A DNA stretch of 64,000 nucleotides from Lanius collurio (taxonomy: Eukaryota > Chordata > Aves > Passeriformes > Laniidae), in assembly GCA_020086605.1 (NCBI GenBank), contig JACBWW010000016.1, forward strand, positions 12,368,091-12,432,090, given 5' to 3'. Shown in pieces: positions 13,301 to 27,100 of this stretch. How positions within the stretch are numbered: the stretch's first letter is position 1; each line of letters starts with the position of its first letter. A program made the position numbers and the translations under genes. The notes under the pieces are model-generated. The model made no database searches, was not told where the DNA came from, and saw only the letters and a program-made list of their open reading frames with translations.

Positions 13301-16300
13301 ACTTGTGATAGCACTGAGTAAATTGCACTAATGGGCTCAGAGGAAAGCAGTCTGCTAGTTAGAAAACTGTTCTAATATATTCCACTGTTGATGAGTGATT
13401 ACTTATCTGTACCTAAAGAATTCAGGAAATTGCCCCGACAATCCATTTTTGTAGAATTTTACCTCGGTATGTAGGATGTTGGTTGTTATGGAGAGGTCTT
13501 GACATATATATACCATGGCTTAAGATCTGAAGTCTTGTTTTCTGTTCATGTATGTAAAGTTAAGCAGCTGTGTAACCCTGGGCACCAGTAGTGTGTCACA
13601 ATTACTTAGAAGGAAGGAAGTTCACATTAAAAACAGAGCACTGAGTGATGTGTGGAACATGGAGTATTTTGTAGCAGGTGATTCTACCGTTCTTAGTGAT
13701 TAAATCCATCAGATTAAATCCATTCTAAGTGTGCACATGCAATCTAGTCTCTTTTTCTCAGGGTGCACTGTTGTGGTTTCATAGTCACTGGTATGATCCA
13801 AACCAGGTTGAAGAATCACATTGACTTGAGTTGTTTGGAAGTGATTCTCAAACTGCACTACTTTATTTTCAGTTTGAATTTGACTCTCACTGCTCTTTTT
13901 TTTTATCTGATTAATTAAACCTTTTTCTGGGATGCTTACTGTTCAGGGGGAAAAAAAAAAGGAGGAGTGGGGTCTAATGACATAAAATTGCTATTTAGAG
14001 ATTAAAAATAACATTTTCAGGTCCAAACTGCATCAAGACATAAAGTGAAGGTTCATGAAAGGCAGAGGTCACTTGTGAGTAGTCTAGAGAAAAAAACCCA
14101 GGAAATTAGAGAGTGATTTGTTAAAAATACTTACATATAATCTAGATCAGAAGAATATTTTTCAGGTAATTTACTTACTATGATACCCTTAATTTGTGTA
14201 ACAGCATAAAATACTATTAATTTTTGAGTTTTTGGAATATATTTCAACTTGTCAACAAATCATTCTGTTAACTGTAGACCACTTCTTTCCACTGTTCCCT
14301 GCTCTTTACCAAGGCCCTCTCATTTCTTGCTCAGACTGTTCCTTTAAACGGACTTGAGCATCTGCTATGTTCTCTGTCTGTGTGCAACACTTCCCTCTTC
14401 ATCAAGACTATCCTGCCTCTCCTGTCCCTGGAGGAAAAAAAAGATCCTTCTTTCTCTTCTTTCTTTTCTTTTTTTTTTGTCTTCTGTGCCTTTCTAGGAC
14501 AGGACTGTGTGCAATGTATCTCTCCTACTGTCACTCTCACACCTTTGCCAGGCAGCTGTAAAGATAACATCTCATTTTTTTTTCCCTGCAGAGAGAACAC
14601 TTTTAGTCAAAGTGCTTGTTTATATAAGAATGTGCTAACCTGATGAAGATGCATTGATTTCTTCTTCACAAGTTTTTCGCCACTTACATGTTAACCATTT
14701 TTGTTCAGCTTCAATCTGTATGGTTGAGCAACAGACCTTCACTGATTTATGTGCATCAGGATTTCTGGAGGGAAATGGTATATGCAGGAGGAGCTGCAAT
14801 CCTTTTCTGCCTGAGTGTGAATTCAGAGATTTCTGACAGTTGACTTGCTCCAAAAGTCCCAGTTTGAAAATAGAATGCTTTCTTCTATGTTATTAAAAGC
14901 AACCTCTTACAAACAGGTCTCTCAGGTAGATTACTAGTGAGATATGCCTCTACATTGTTGTAGCTGAATGCGGGTTATAGGTTATGCTTATAAAATAAGT
15001 AAAAACTTGTCACAGGTGTAAGAACCGACTCAGAATTTGATGTAATCATAACATGACAATGCTGCTGCTGTTATTGTGCATGATCTGGGTGAGTCCTGCA
15101 GTAAGCTTTGCCCTGTAACCAGCAGAGGCTGCCTGCAGAGCAGTCTGTGCTGCAAGTCTTTTCCTTCAGCTCTGCTCTGACCTGGGAGTAGGGTTTGGCA
15201 ATAATAACAGATCAGGAGATGTGAGCTACAAGGAGGTGCCTGGCAAGGACCTGGGTTAGAGAACGAAGTAACTCTGGGATGATTCCTGCTGTATAGAATT
15301 AAAAAAGATGTGTAGTAGCTTGTGGCTGCCAGGGCCTGTGCACTGCCATGTTTCCTCTCAGTACTCTGTCAGAGTGCACTCTTCTCCTTCCAGCTCCCTC
15401 CTCTCAGCAGCAACCCTGCATCCTATGTAAATATTTTGGGAAACTAATGGTTTAGAACTGTTGGTGCTTTGGTATTCAGTGAAATGGTTGGTTGAAGATG
15501 GGCTACTGAAGAGAAGTGAAGCACTTGCAAAACAATTTTGAATTATTGCATACTAGCTTAGGTCAGAATACAGTTTATTGGTATGGGATGTTGTTTTTGA
15601 GAAGTTAAAATCGTAACGTAAGTTTGAGTACAGAGTATGGTCCCATTATTTTGTTTCCATACGGCTGAAATTCTGATTGTCCTTAGAATAATCTTAAGGT
15701 GGCCATAAATCTTTACCATCAACTCAAGTATGTGTGACTGGTCACAGACCTTGAAAGTTGGTACTTGCTATCTAGACCCTAAAGAGTATTCTTTTGAGAA
15801 GAATAGAATATTGTCTATCTAAAAAAAAGCAGTAATTCAGCAGTGTGCTGCAGTTTGGAATTCTGTGGTCCACCTTCAGAATACAGTGTATTGTAGTAAC
15901 TTCGGGGAGATAATTTTCTGTGATTGTAAGATGAGTGAAAGCTCTATGAGCTGCTTGCTTTTAATTAGCATGTCATAGCTTGTAAATCATGCTGTATTAG
16001 TAAAGGGCTGGCATTTCTTACAGGGCAATGTTAGTCCTCTAGACAGTGTTCCAAATTTATTAAAAGTTTTTAGTCAGTACAGCAAAGAAATAACTACCAG
16101 GCATTTTGGGACATTCATAGAAGTCCATAACTGGCTAACAGACGTACTTCAGTATTATCCCCAGGAACTAAACATGTCTTGTACTCTGGTGGTATTCTTA
16201 GCCTGAGAAACAGAAAACATGCAATAACCAGTGAGTCACTGTGCCCAGCACTGCTTTTCCTTCACAGCGGTTTTAAGGAGGACGAATGCTTTGCTTTCCT

Positions 16301-17625
16301 GACTCTGTGTCTAATTTTAGTACGCCAGCAGGCCTGAGGACTTTCAGGCCGCCTTCTCAGATAATGTCATCCAAAACATTCAAACTTCAAAATGGCTGGG
16401 TGTTACTGCTGTGCTGTCTGACACTGTACCTGTGTATGCAACATCTGTTCTTTGTGGATAAATACACAGGGGCACTCAATGGACACGAGGGAGAGTTGGT
16501 TATCTTGTTACAAAGCAGATTTTGGCTCCTGGTACATTTGTGACAATCCTAAAAGAACTGTAATCTTTTCTTTTTGTCCTTTTGCATTATTGGGCTGTTA
16601 AGGGTAAATGTCTGTCTTGAGAGGAAGTTAGATCTTGCAGCCCAAAATATCTGCTTTTGTATTTTCTTAAAAGGCAGGTGACTTGCTCAGAACATCCGTA
16701 CATCTCTCTCTCCTCTTTGGTGTGGACACACACAGACAAGGAAAAAATGTGGACTTATAACTGATATTTTGGTAATTTTGTTAATGCACGTCTTGTCCAG
16801 TCTTATGACCAAATATATTTTGCACCATAAGTCATGGCTGAATTTGACTTTGCTGTAATTTTCTGCTATTTATAGTAGAAGAAGTTCCTTGTGCTCTCTA
16901 TAAAGCTGTTTTAAATAAGTCTTGCAATTACCAAAAGCAGCAATATAAACTAATCTAAAGCTAGCGTGAGGAACTTTAGCTACACATATAACTGTGGAAA
17001 AGAAATTAAAACATTTAAAGGTCAGTAACATATTATATACGTTTTGAGGACTTGTAAATTTGTTTGAGGCAGCCTGCCAAAGACAGCATGTTTCCTTGCA
17101 GACTTTGATGTAACAGTGCTGCATGCTCAAAGTCATGTAGCAGTGTGTTTAGATGTGATTTATTCTTGAGGTTTTTTTCCTAATATTTTAATCTATTGTT
17201 CTTATGGGCTTAAGCTGGATGTAAAAATATTTTGAAATATGTGTGATTTTTCGTGTAGTGCTGTATTCATGAGGGAAAAAAAGAAAAAGGAATTTTGTGT
17301 GAGTGCAGATGTAAAAAATAGCATTTTATGTAAATAAAGGCTCACTTTAAAAATGGAAAATTTATATGTTTGCCAACCCAAAATGTCTTCAAATGAAATC
17401 TGTTGTGTCATGACATGGTCATGAAACTGCAGCTATGTTACCACATGGTTATTGGACAATTGCTTTAAAAAACATTGAAAAGTGAAAAAGCGGAAACAGA
17501 TTATATAGTGGGATTTCAGTTATTTCATATTTGGTACTGAAAACCTGCCACACAGTGTGTCTTATTTTAATCTTTTACTTAAAATGTGGTTTAAAATGAC
17601 TATAAATTCATTGAGCTTTGTGGAG

Positions 17626-17687
17626 ATAAAAAGTGGAAGTATTGATTGGAAGTATTATAAAAAGTGGAAGTATTGATTGGAAGTATT
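17626..17687. repeat. Perfect 2 x 31-bp tandem duplication
   Basis: Units 17626-17656 and 17657-17687 are identical (ataaaaagtggaagtattga, then ttggaagtatt). Perfect identity suggests a recent duplication. It lies about 430 bp left of the first TTLL7 coding exon. Confidence 0.9.
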
Positions 17688-18115
17688 CTCATGTCCAAAA
17701 TGTCCCATACCCAAATCAGAAAAACAGGTAATATAATTTAATTTTGAAAATTAACACTGCAAAAGGATGTTGCCCAGAAAGAAAATAATCAAACTGCAAC
17801 GAACAAAGTTTTGTATTTACAATAGCTTAATCAATCTTCTAAAATAAGCAATTCTTTCTTTATACATGTTATTAAAAATGTTTTCATATAGTTTCCTGCT
17901 GTTTACATTTTTTTTTTCAGGATTTCTCTATGACAAAGTCTCTCTTACATTTTTTTTAACCCAGGTATCTATCCATTCCAGAACTAATATTTTCTACAAC
18001 CAGAGACTGAAATGGCATGACTGGAGTTTTAAGTAATTTGGCTTTGACAGTTTCACCATTTACTGTGAACTTGGAACAGAATTTGAACTCTATTTCTGCA
18101 CTATCCTAGGTTATA

Positions 18116-18140
18116 ATGCCATCCTTTCCTAATGAGGGAG
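18116..18140 (+). CDS. TTLL7: TTLL7 coding exon 1 (start codon)
   Basis: This segment encodes MPSFPNEG plus the first base of the next codon, and matches the MPSLPQEG start remembered for human TTLL7. The ATG has A at -3 and C at +4, a fair initiation context. The donor is gag|gtatgct (phase 1). A plausible acceptor, ctatcctag, ends at 18109, so the exon may be only 31 nt (18110-18140) with 5' untranslated exons upstream. Alternatively the 5'UTR could be continuous to the left. The short length makes this exon easy for gene predictors to miss. Confidence 0.85.
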
Positions 18141-21100
18141 GTATGCTAGTCTTGGATTTTTATATACCCTATTAGTTATTCAGTACACTTGTACCTATAA
18201 CTTGTGATGAAGTATTTATTTTTAGTTAATTTGTATATGTTATTTGAGATATCAAAATGCTGATAGTTACAATGTTATATTTCAAAGATAACCATGGAAC
18301 TGCTCCTCTGACTTTGAGTTCGGAACTACCCTATCAGAGCACAATTAAAAGAAAAGTCAGAAAGAAGAAGAAGAATGGAGTCATCACTGCAAATATTGCT
18401 GGCACAAAATATGAAATTGGTAGGAAGCTGCATATTTTGTTTTCATCCTAATAGCCTTTGATGTGTGAGAATTACTGATTAATGGAGTGAATTAACGGAC
18501 TTTGCACCAAGGTGACCGTGAGACATTTGTAAAGGAGTTTATTTTGTAAGAAATCTGTGGTTTTCTTGTAACACTGAATGCATAGCTTTGAATACTCTGC
18601 ATCTATTAACCCCCATCTATTACTCATTAATTTTCATTTGTTACTCATATTAATGCCCATTTGTTACCTTGAAATGTAAAAACATAAGAAATCAAGAAGG
18701 CTGGGAAAGAACCTTCTACATATGTATTGTGTATATGTTTGGAAGTTTACTTAAAGCCTTGAAAGATGAGCAGTGTAAATTCAATGTTATATATTCCAAT
18801 TATTATACAGAGGCTTCTCAAGAAAATCTGCTAATGTTTTGTATTTTCATACTTGATCCTAAAATCTTTTTTTCCTAGAATCAGTCATGCATGGCACATA
18901 ATCAGTCTTTTTAAAATGAAAATAATGCATGCATTTGCTTTTGCAACACTGTACCTTGTCTAAGGAAGCATTTTTGTCCCTATCTGCAGTGATACTTCCA
19001 GTCCTCACTGTTTTAAAATTAACTTACAGCATAACCAAGATTAAATCCAACTGCTGTACAAGAGCATTTTTGCAGGATGATTGGGGAATACGTTGAAGCT
19101 CTTTGCAGTTCCCATCAGTGGTTGTGCTGATTCCTGCCTCAGTGTAAGGTGCTGTAGCATTGCAATGGCAGGTTTGCAATAGACTGATGGAAATATTGCA
19201 AGATAAATCGCTTGCCATGCTAACATTGTTCTCAGACAAAGGATTCTATATTGGAAGTGTTTACAATCTTAATTGATTTTTTAAATTTTGAAAGTTAATC
19301 TATTTAAGAGATTCAAAATAGTCCCTAAATGTGGTGTTTCTCCATAGTCCGTGTAGTAATACAAGAAATGGGATTTGTGAAAACACGTGATGAGGATGAA
19401 ACAGCAAATCTTATCTGGAGTGATTGTGCTGTGCAGCAAGAGAAGATTGCTGAGCTGCGAAACTATCAGGTACAGTGGTGGTTAAGATTTTTTTTTGACT
19501 TGTTTCAGTAAACTACTTCACTCTAAAATGTTCAGTAATTATCAGTAACTGCTCAGTTCCTTTTATGTGGAGGGGAAAAAAAAACCCACACAAACCACAA
19601 CCAACCAGGCTGCATTAAGGCTGTACCACTGCATAGCTTAAAATCCTGTTCTCTTTTCCAGAGTTATTTGTTCATACCACTTGGAATGTGGTGTGCAAAT
19701 ATTTGGGGCTGTTCTTTCATGCTTTTTTTCAACCAGTTGAGTATTGTGAATGACCATTTTAAAAGAAGATGCAAAGCATCCTTTATAAGTTTCTCATAAG
19801 CTTTTAAGCATTAACAACCAGAGGTCTCTCCCCAGTTCTGTGAATAAATATTTTGTTTTTTTACCATTACCTTGTGTTTGATAGCTTTGTGAATAAAAGT
19901 ATGATAGTATCATGTATGAAATTAAATCAATGGGCACTTAGATTGATGGAGGAGAATACATCTTAAAGCATCTTTAGTATTGCTAATAATATGTAGAATA
20001 GTGTAAGATACTATCTTAAATAATTTAAATGTAACACTAAGTATGTTTGCCTGAGCATGCAGTTGAATCTTTTAAATGATTGTATTAGGTATGCCAGAAG
20101 AATTAAAAAATTTCAATTAATTTTTTTTTCTACTTCCTCAGAGAATCAACCATTTTCCAGGAATGGGAGAGATATGCAGAAAGGATTTTCTGGCAAGAAA
20201 CATGACCAAGTAATATTTCTTTTAATATTAAGAAGTTTTCCAGCTGTAGTATTTAATGCCATAATATATAGAACTATTGCTTGTGAGGCTTGTTTTGTTT
20301 TTACTAAGAAACTATGAGAGGACCAAGAGTAATTTCCAAAGTGCTGTAATAACTTTAGCTTTTGTCCTGGATCTGTAGTATTTGGAGTGGGCTACTTTAT
20401 TTCTCCAATTGACTTCAGTGGAAAATTATGTAGGTTCACTTCTCTGTCTACACATTGCAGAATGTAGGTGAGTCTTGAATTATTGTGCAATAAACCTAAT
20501 ATGTTATACACCCAGGTATATATCCCATAATGGTAGAACAGAAAAAATTGTGTGTGGTTGGATAGTGCATCTGGGCTATCCTGTGCTCTATGATAACACT
20601 TCTTCAGCTGGGAGGTTGGACCAGATGACCCATGGAGGTCCCTTCCAACCTGACCAGTTCTGTGAAAGTATTTCTTTAAAATAATTAATAGCTATATTTT
20701 TTGAGTATTTCAAATTTACAAAATGTGGAACATCTTACTGTTTATATAAGAAATTAATCAGTAAGGCTCATTTGTCTAATTACAAATTCTCCTCACTCTA
20801 GTGGATTAACTAGGTTCTGAGGAATTATCCTAGCTGAGAATCTGTGAGTAAGACTTGTAAGAAAACAATACTAAATAATGATCTGATATCGTGGTAGTAA
20901 GGAAAGGCTTGAGGGTAAATATATGTCAATATTTTATTCTAATCTAAATTAGTTTGTAGAGCAATTATTGATAGAGTTAATCTTTTGGCCCCCAACCTTA
21001 CTTACACTGCATTAACTGCTAACACAACAGAATTTGTTTTCATATGAATGTAATTAATGTGATATCTCCTCTCTCTCTCCCTCCCTCTCCCTCTTTGAAT

Positions 21101-24100
21101 TTCTTTCTCTTTCCTTTTCTGTTTTGTAACTAGAACACATAACATGTAGAATGTATGCAACTCTTACGATGCAATTATTGTGTGCATTGCAATTGGTGCC
21201 CATGTCCTTCATGTGGACCAGAGCTCGCCCATGTCAGTGGTGCTGCACAAGCACTTTTCACTGCCTCTCTCAGACTAGAAGTGAAAACACAGAGATAGCA
21301 CATGGAGGCAAACAGCTGTTTGGAGAGGTCATGGAAACAGTCAGCTTGGTACACAGTGGTACCCCTGTGTATTGCTGCAGTGCTGTGATCTTTTCTAAAA
21401 AATATGGAAAATGGACAAAAGGCTCCTGTTACCATACACACATTCTTTCAAATACAGTCTGATTATACCTCTTTTATCCTACTGAATTCTGAGTTTGAAA
21501 CACAGCTTAAAGTTATTCAGTACTGAGATTGCACACAAGATGGGAATAATTTCTCTTACACTATAACCCTGGGTCAAACATCTATGTTGTGACTTCACTT
21601 AGTAGATATAGCAGAGCTTCATCTTTCAGTTTTTTGTCTCAATACTGGCCTCACAACTCAATATTTAGTATTCATACTTTATAAAAATCAACATGATATG
21701 CTGGTGAAATCATAAGTCAGTGGGGATATGTGGTTGAGCAGTCTCTTGTCTGTAGAATGCAGGATTTTGTTTCCTACAGCTCTTGTTCTGTCTTAAAATT
21801 TGAATGTGCAGAAATACTAGTTCTCTTGTCTTGCTTTACTGCTGCATGCTGTCTTTGCTATTCTCATTACTGACTCTGCTGATTACTATCATTGAGAGAT
21901 AATGAAACTATCTTGAGAACTGGTACAGAGTGGACTTCTTTATCTTTTACTTCTTTGTTTGTTATACTGATTTCACCCTTCCATTTTATGCAAGTTGTTG
22001 GAAATGAAGTGAAAGAACAAATCTACTTTACTTTGAGAGGAAAATACAATTCAGGAGGTAATGCACTTCAGGAGTTCTTTTTGCAGGCAATATCCAGGCA
22101 CTCTGGATCACAGAGCAATGTGGTTTTCACATGCAGGAGGGTGGAAGGGAGCAGTGCAATATGTAATACGAAAGAAGACAACTCAGCAAAGAAAGTGTAG
22201 GAACACAGAATAATGGAACAGATGGAAAGTGGAATGTAATTGAGAAAAAAAGGCAGGCATGAGCATCATTTTCAAGGATAATAATCAGAACACAGAAAAG
22301 AAAAAAGTAACAATAGAAGTGCCATTGTAGGGCCAACTAGATTTTAAGAGACTGTTGAGAAGTGTCTCTTAGATGAGAGCTCCTCATGTGAATGATAAGT
22401 GTGGTAGCAAAATAAATTCAGTAAGTGGCAGAGAAGGCACAGGGCTAATGGGAAGGGGCACATATCCGTCTATGAGCTTTATTTTTTCCAGCTCCTTTGT
22501 TGATTATATTTAAAAGGTTCATTAAGTGATCATGGGCCAAGAATCATTCTCATTCATACATACCACTAACTTTTCTTACTTGAAAAGTGGATTTTGAAAT
22601 GTAGGCAGTAGAATCTGTTTTATTAGACTGACAAGTTGTGCCTTTAGTAAGCTATGTTTTGTTCAACACCTTTGATTCTTCTGTACAGAAAGCACTCTGA
22701 GATCAAGAGCACAGTCTGACCACATTTGTGAGCTAAAATAATTCTCAGAAGAAAAATAATTTGCTATTTATTTCCCAGACTCCCTGATAAGGACAGCAAA
22801 GGCTAAAGGATAGAGCAGCACAGTGAAAAAGTGGTTACTCACAGTAGTGAACAGCCCATGTGCTGAAAAATAGGGCTATTGTAATGGAATAGGCCTTGAT
22901 TCCACAGGCTACTTGATGATGTTCCTAAGCCCTTACTGAATAGGGCCTTGCAGGGAAAGAACAGAGCTGAATTATTTTTTGAAAGTTTTAGTGATCCCCA
23001 GAACCTATAAACAATGCTGAAGTATTCCACTTCATATTATTAAGTGTTTGTAATCTACCCAGTTATGCATTATAAAGAAAAGGCATGTAGAACTGATGTA
23101 CTTGCAGTCACAAAATAATACCAGGAATTCAGTGAGTAGGCAGTGCGTGCATGGAAACTTGAGTAGGTTAAATGGCAGGTCTCTAGCATGTAACAGGATG
23201 CATATGATAAATAATCTATAGAGGGATTTAAACTAGCACAGAAATTGCTTTTTGCCTAAAAATAGGATAATTTCTGCCGAGATAAGCTAGTCAGTTGGCA
23301 AAGTAATAACATTTGTAAACACAGAGCAGATGGAGAGTAGTTTAACAATATGAATGAATCAGGAATGATAATATCTACTTATGTTTTTAAAAAGTTTTCC
23401 TGAATATTTAGTGGCTTTCATCAGACTAGATTTGTAAGAATAGTAGTTAAAATGAAGCTGCAGAAGCACTGAACCTGATGCAGTACTGCTGTAGCTGTTG
23501 TGGTTTCTGCAGCCTGTTTGTTGGGTAGTTGGCTACACGGTTTGGTGACAGCATATCCATTATACCAGTAGGGCTTGGCTACAGTCCTAGCCCTACACAT
23601 GTGGCTGACAGCTCTGTTTTTTCCATTAGTATTTTAGCCACTTAAAGAAAAAGTATCTGCCCAGGAGTATTATGTAAGCTCATAATAGAAATGAAAAATG
23701 GAAATGATATTGCCTCTTTTACATATTAGTTATGCTGATACTATTAGTTTTCAATACAAAAGGAGAAATAGACCTTAATCTGTATTTCATTAAAAAGTAT
23801 TAAACTCTGCCATAGTGGCATTTAAAAAAAAAAAAAAAAAAATCAAAGTTGGGGTACTTCCTGCATCAGTTAATTTCTTTTTAAACTCACAGTTGCTTTC
23901 TGTTGCTCTGTGGATATTTGCATTTTAGATGCAAATATCCAGCAGCAGTGTCCACTCTGCTACGGAGTAGCTGTGAGTTACCTGAAGTAATTTCATATGA
24001 GGTTCTGCATGAAGGAATTTTCAGATACTCTGATACCTGAAACAAGCTAGCTGCACCAGTATGTGAGTCAGCAAAGACTGAATTTTTTGTGGGGAGCTAT

Positions 24101-27100
24101 GATACCAGTGTGCATAGTACCACCAAATCCCCATTGCTCCTGTAACTTGGCTGCTAACCAGCATTAATGCAACCCCTACGTACCTAAGCCATGCTGTCAG
24201 TGTGGTGTGGGTGTATCTTCCTGTCTGCCACATACACAGCTTTGGGTGATGGAAACTTCTGCTACCTGAATTCTTTACCGTTCTTCCTCTTCTATTTTTC
24301 TTCACAGACAGCAGAGGTAAAAAATGAGATACACTCACTACCTCAGCTACCACAGCTGTTAAAGCAGGGAGACCAGGACCTTGCTGCATCCTTTCCCCAC
24401 ATTCAGAGTTTGATTCCCTATTTTTATGTTAGTTCTTCTGTTCCACCCCCTCACCCTGACTCCCTCCCCGCTTGGTCCTGCTTTGAATGTCTTTGATTTC
24501 TTTTGATTGAATTAGATGCTCTTGGAATCTTAATCCCAGTATGCTGGGATCAAACACAGATCCAAGTTTGTGCGATTTGTCCTATATAGGAAATGAATGA
24601 GTTGCTTGGCCTGTGTAAAAATCTATTTACTATGATTCCTTATTTTTAAGACTCTTTCAAAAGGAACAAAAAACTCTTCTTTAATTGCTTTCATTTTAAT
24701 TTTAAATCCTGTCCTTTTTGTACCCAGGAAGACTCTCCAAATATCCCCATTCCTCTTTTTTATGTGTGTTGATCCTCATACCTCTCCAGACACATACCAA
24801 TATGAAAATTAAAATGCTTCCCAAATACCACTTCCACCCAGAAAAAAAAAATTTCCATGATTTATTATAAATTCAATATTTCTAAGAGTAGGAATAGCAT
24901 TAAGTCATCTGAATCACTGGCCAAAAATTCTAACAGAAGTGAGATGGATGCCAAGAAACAAGATGGATGCCAGTAATATAAAAGCACATAAGCAAAAATA
25001 GTCAAGATAGTCTGCTTTTGAAGACTATTGACACTCATGAATATGTTATAGAGCTCTAACTATTCTTAAAGAAATGCAAAAGTTTGCTTTCATATTACAG
25101 AGTTTTGCTAAAAAAGTTCCCTTGTCAAATTGCCATAAGTGCTTTTTAATCTTGAGGACTGAAACATCAAAGTAGTCAGAAGATTTTAATTCAATGACAC
25201 TTTTTTTGCAGAATGATCAAGAGTCAGCCTCAGGAGTACAGTTTCATTCCTCGAACATGGATCTTTCCTGCAGAATACACACAGTTTCAGAACTATGTGA
25301 AAGAACTGAAGAAGAAACGTAGACAGAAAACCTTCATAGTCAAACCAGCTAATGGTGCGATGGGACATGGGTGAGTTGTGAGCTAACTTCAGTCTTCATA
25401 CCCATTAAAGGTGAAATCCAGTGCTACTTATAATCTTAACAGAAGCTGTGTATTAGTAAGAAGATTGTATTTCAAGTTGGGTGAAAGTCAGTGTATGGGT
25501 GAAGGTTTCACAAGCCTTAAATAAACTCAATTTTTAAGAACACAATTATTTCATTGTGAATTTATCTGCTGTGCTTAAACTTATAGGATGAGATTGTATT
25601 GGGCATAAATGGCAGGGTTTTGGTGGCTGAAGGCTGCAGGAATGTTGTGTGAGAAGTCAGGACCTTTCACAGCTTTAAGACCAGCCCAAACACCCCAATG
25701 TGTTCCCAAACTGCAGCCAGTCAGAGAGGCAGAAACGTGCTTGAGAGCAGCAGCCACAAGGTGTAGGAGAGACAGGGGAGATGCTGCGGGGGGTGTGGCT
25801 GGATGTGCACTCTTGGAAGCAGGGCACGTCCCTAAAGGGACTGCAACCTGCAGTTGAGTTGAGTAAGTTTTGTTTGTGACAGCCCTGCACAGTAAAATTC
25901 CTATGAGATAAATACTGCAATTGCATTTTTAGTTCTTGTTTTTAGATATTTCAGTTTTAGCTTTTATTGCTTTTAATAGAAATTTGAATTATACAATGTA
26001 GTAAACCTCTTAGTTTTCCAGCATATGTCAGAATTGCTGTAAAAGTAGAGCCCCCAAACTCTTCCATTTCCTCATTTTTCAGTCCTCTTGATAAGGGCAA
26101 AAATGAGCTAAAGGGAAAGGTACCAACACAGTTCAGAGAAATTCCTGCAAAGTACTTCAGTCTATTAAGGCTATTCAGCACCAAACCTCTGAAATGTACA
26201 ATAAATAACAGAGAATAAGATTACGGTAGCATTAAGGTTCTGGGAATTTTAGGTTAATAATTGTATACTGAAAATATTAGCTTTTACAGTTATTTAAAAG
26301 CCTGTAGTTAGAGACTGGCATTATCAGCATGGTTCATATATAAATCTTTTTTTATTTTGGTGTGGGGAAACTGGAAATAAAGAAATACTGAGGTTAATCT
26401 ATGCCATGTTTAGTCATACAGATCAGTGTCCTGCTTTGCAAACATCATCACCTAACTGAGTCAGGTTAGCACTGAAAGTTCTTTGCAGCCTGTACTCAGA
26501 CAGGAGTTGTGACAAAGACTGGAAGTCTATTTTTAGAACTGCATGGGGAATAATCACAGAAGCTGGTGACTGGTCGTTCTGCCAAACAATTTCTAAGTGT
26601 AGAGCAAATCCATTATTACAAATTGTTGAATCAAAGCAAGCAGAAAGTTACTTTGAAATGGCTCGTTGCCTTTTTTCATCTAGTGAAGCACAATAAAGGA
26701 CAGGAAACCAAAAGCCTTGTAAGAGAATGGAACTTCTTCTCTGCCCTAAAAATCAGATATGTAAATCTCTTTCTCTAGGTAGACTTTAGCCTGACAACTT
26801 GGCTGGGTGACCATGATAATCTAATTCAAAGAGTAATGTCCAGGTTTTAAAATAACTTTTGTTTTTACCAGGATCTCTTTAATAAGAAATGGAGAAAAGT
26901 TACAAGCTCAGGATCACTTAATTGTGCAGGAATATCTTGACAAACCATTTCTCATGGAAGGCTACAAGTTTGATTTACGTGTGTATATTCTTGTAACCTC
27001 CTGTGATCCATTAAAAGTATTTTTATATCATGATGGACTGGTGAGAATGGGCACGGAAAAGTATCATCCCCCCAGTGACTCAAATTTGGTAAGTTGAAGT

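Larger units (their letters stand above)
1..18109. other. Non-coding region upstream of the first coding exon
   Basis: AT-rich DNA with no open frame that looks like a real protein. There is no CpG island, so the housekeeping-type TTLL7 promoter is probably left of the window and this is a long 5' intron; an intergenic flank is the alternative. Contents seen: a T20 tract (270-289), a solo LTR (3921-4508), a T-tract/A-tract pair (about 8513-8540), a hairpin (9702-9736), a pyrimidine-rich stretch (14440-14480), a somewhat GC-richer block (15060-15420) and a 31-bp tandem duplication (17626-17687). Confidence 0.6.
20210..25211 (+). other. TTLL7 intron (exons 4-5)
   Basis: 5.0 kb. Holds a CR1 fragment (20565-20666), a CT-rich tract (21066-21126), an A19 tract (23824-23842) and a nested inverted repeat with octamer motifs (23884-23979). 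Open frames around 21151-21462, 21892-22200 and 24021-24496 show no family resemblance. Confidence 0.85.

Noticed and set aside
14331..14643. Open frames of 64-89 codons, both strands
   Set aside because: They are kept open by a pyrimidine-rich stretch (poly-Phe/Ser or poly-Lys/Glu), typical of low-complexity DNA.
16286..16543. 85-codon frame with a hydrophobic segment that looks like a membrane helix
   Set aside because: No matching splice sites, no family match, and surrounding sequence is ordinary; likely chance.
18257..18451. 64-codon frame taken as a gene start
   Set aside because: Only its 18288-18419 part is TTLL7. The better start is the MPSFPNEG segment at 18116, which aligns with the family without gaps. 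The 18257 ATG is kept only as a possible alternative.
24021..24496. 122-codon minus and 101-codon plus frames
   Set aside because: Mutual shadows in the same stretch, no domain, no splice context.
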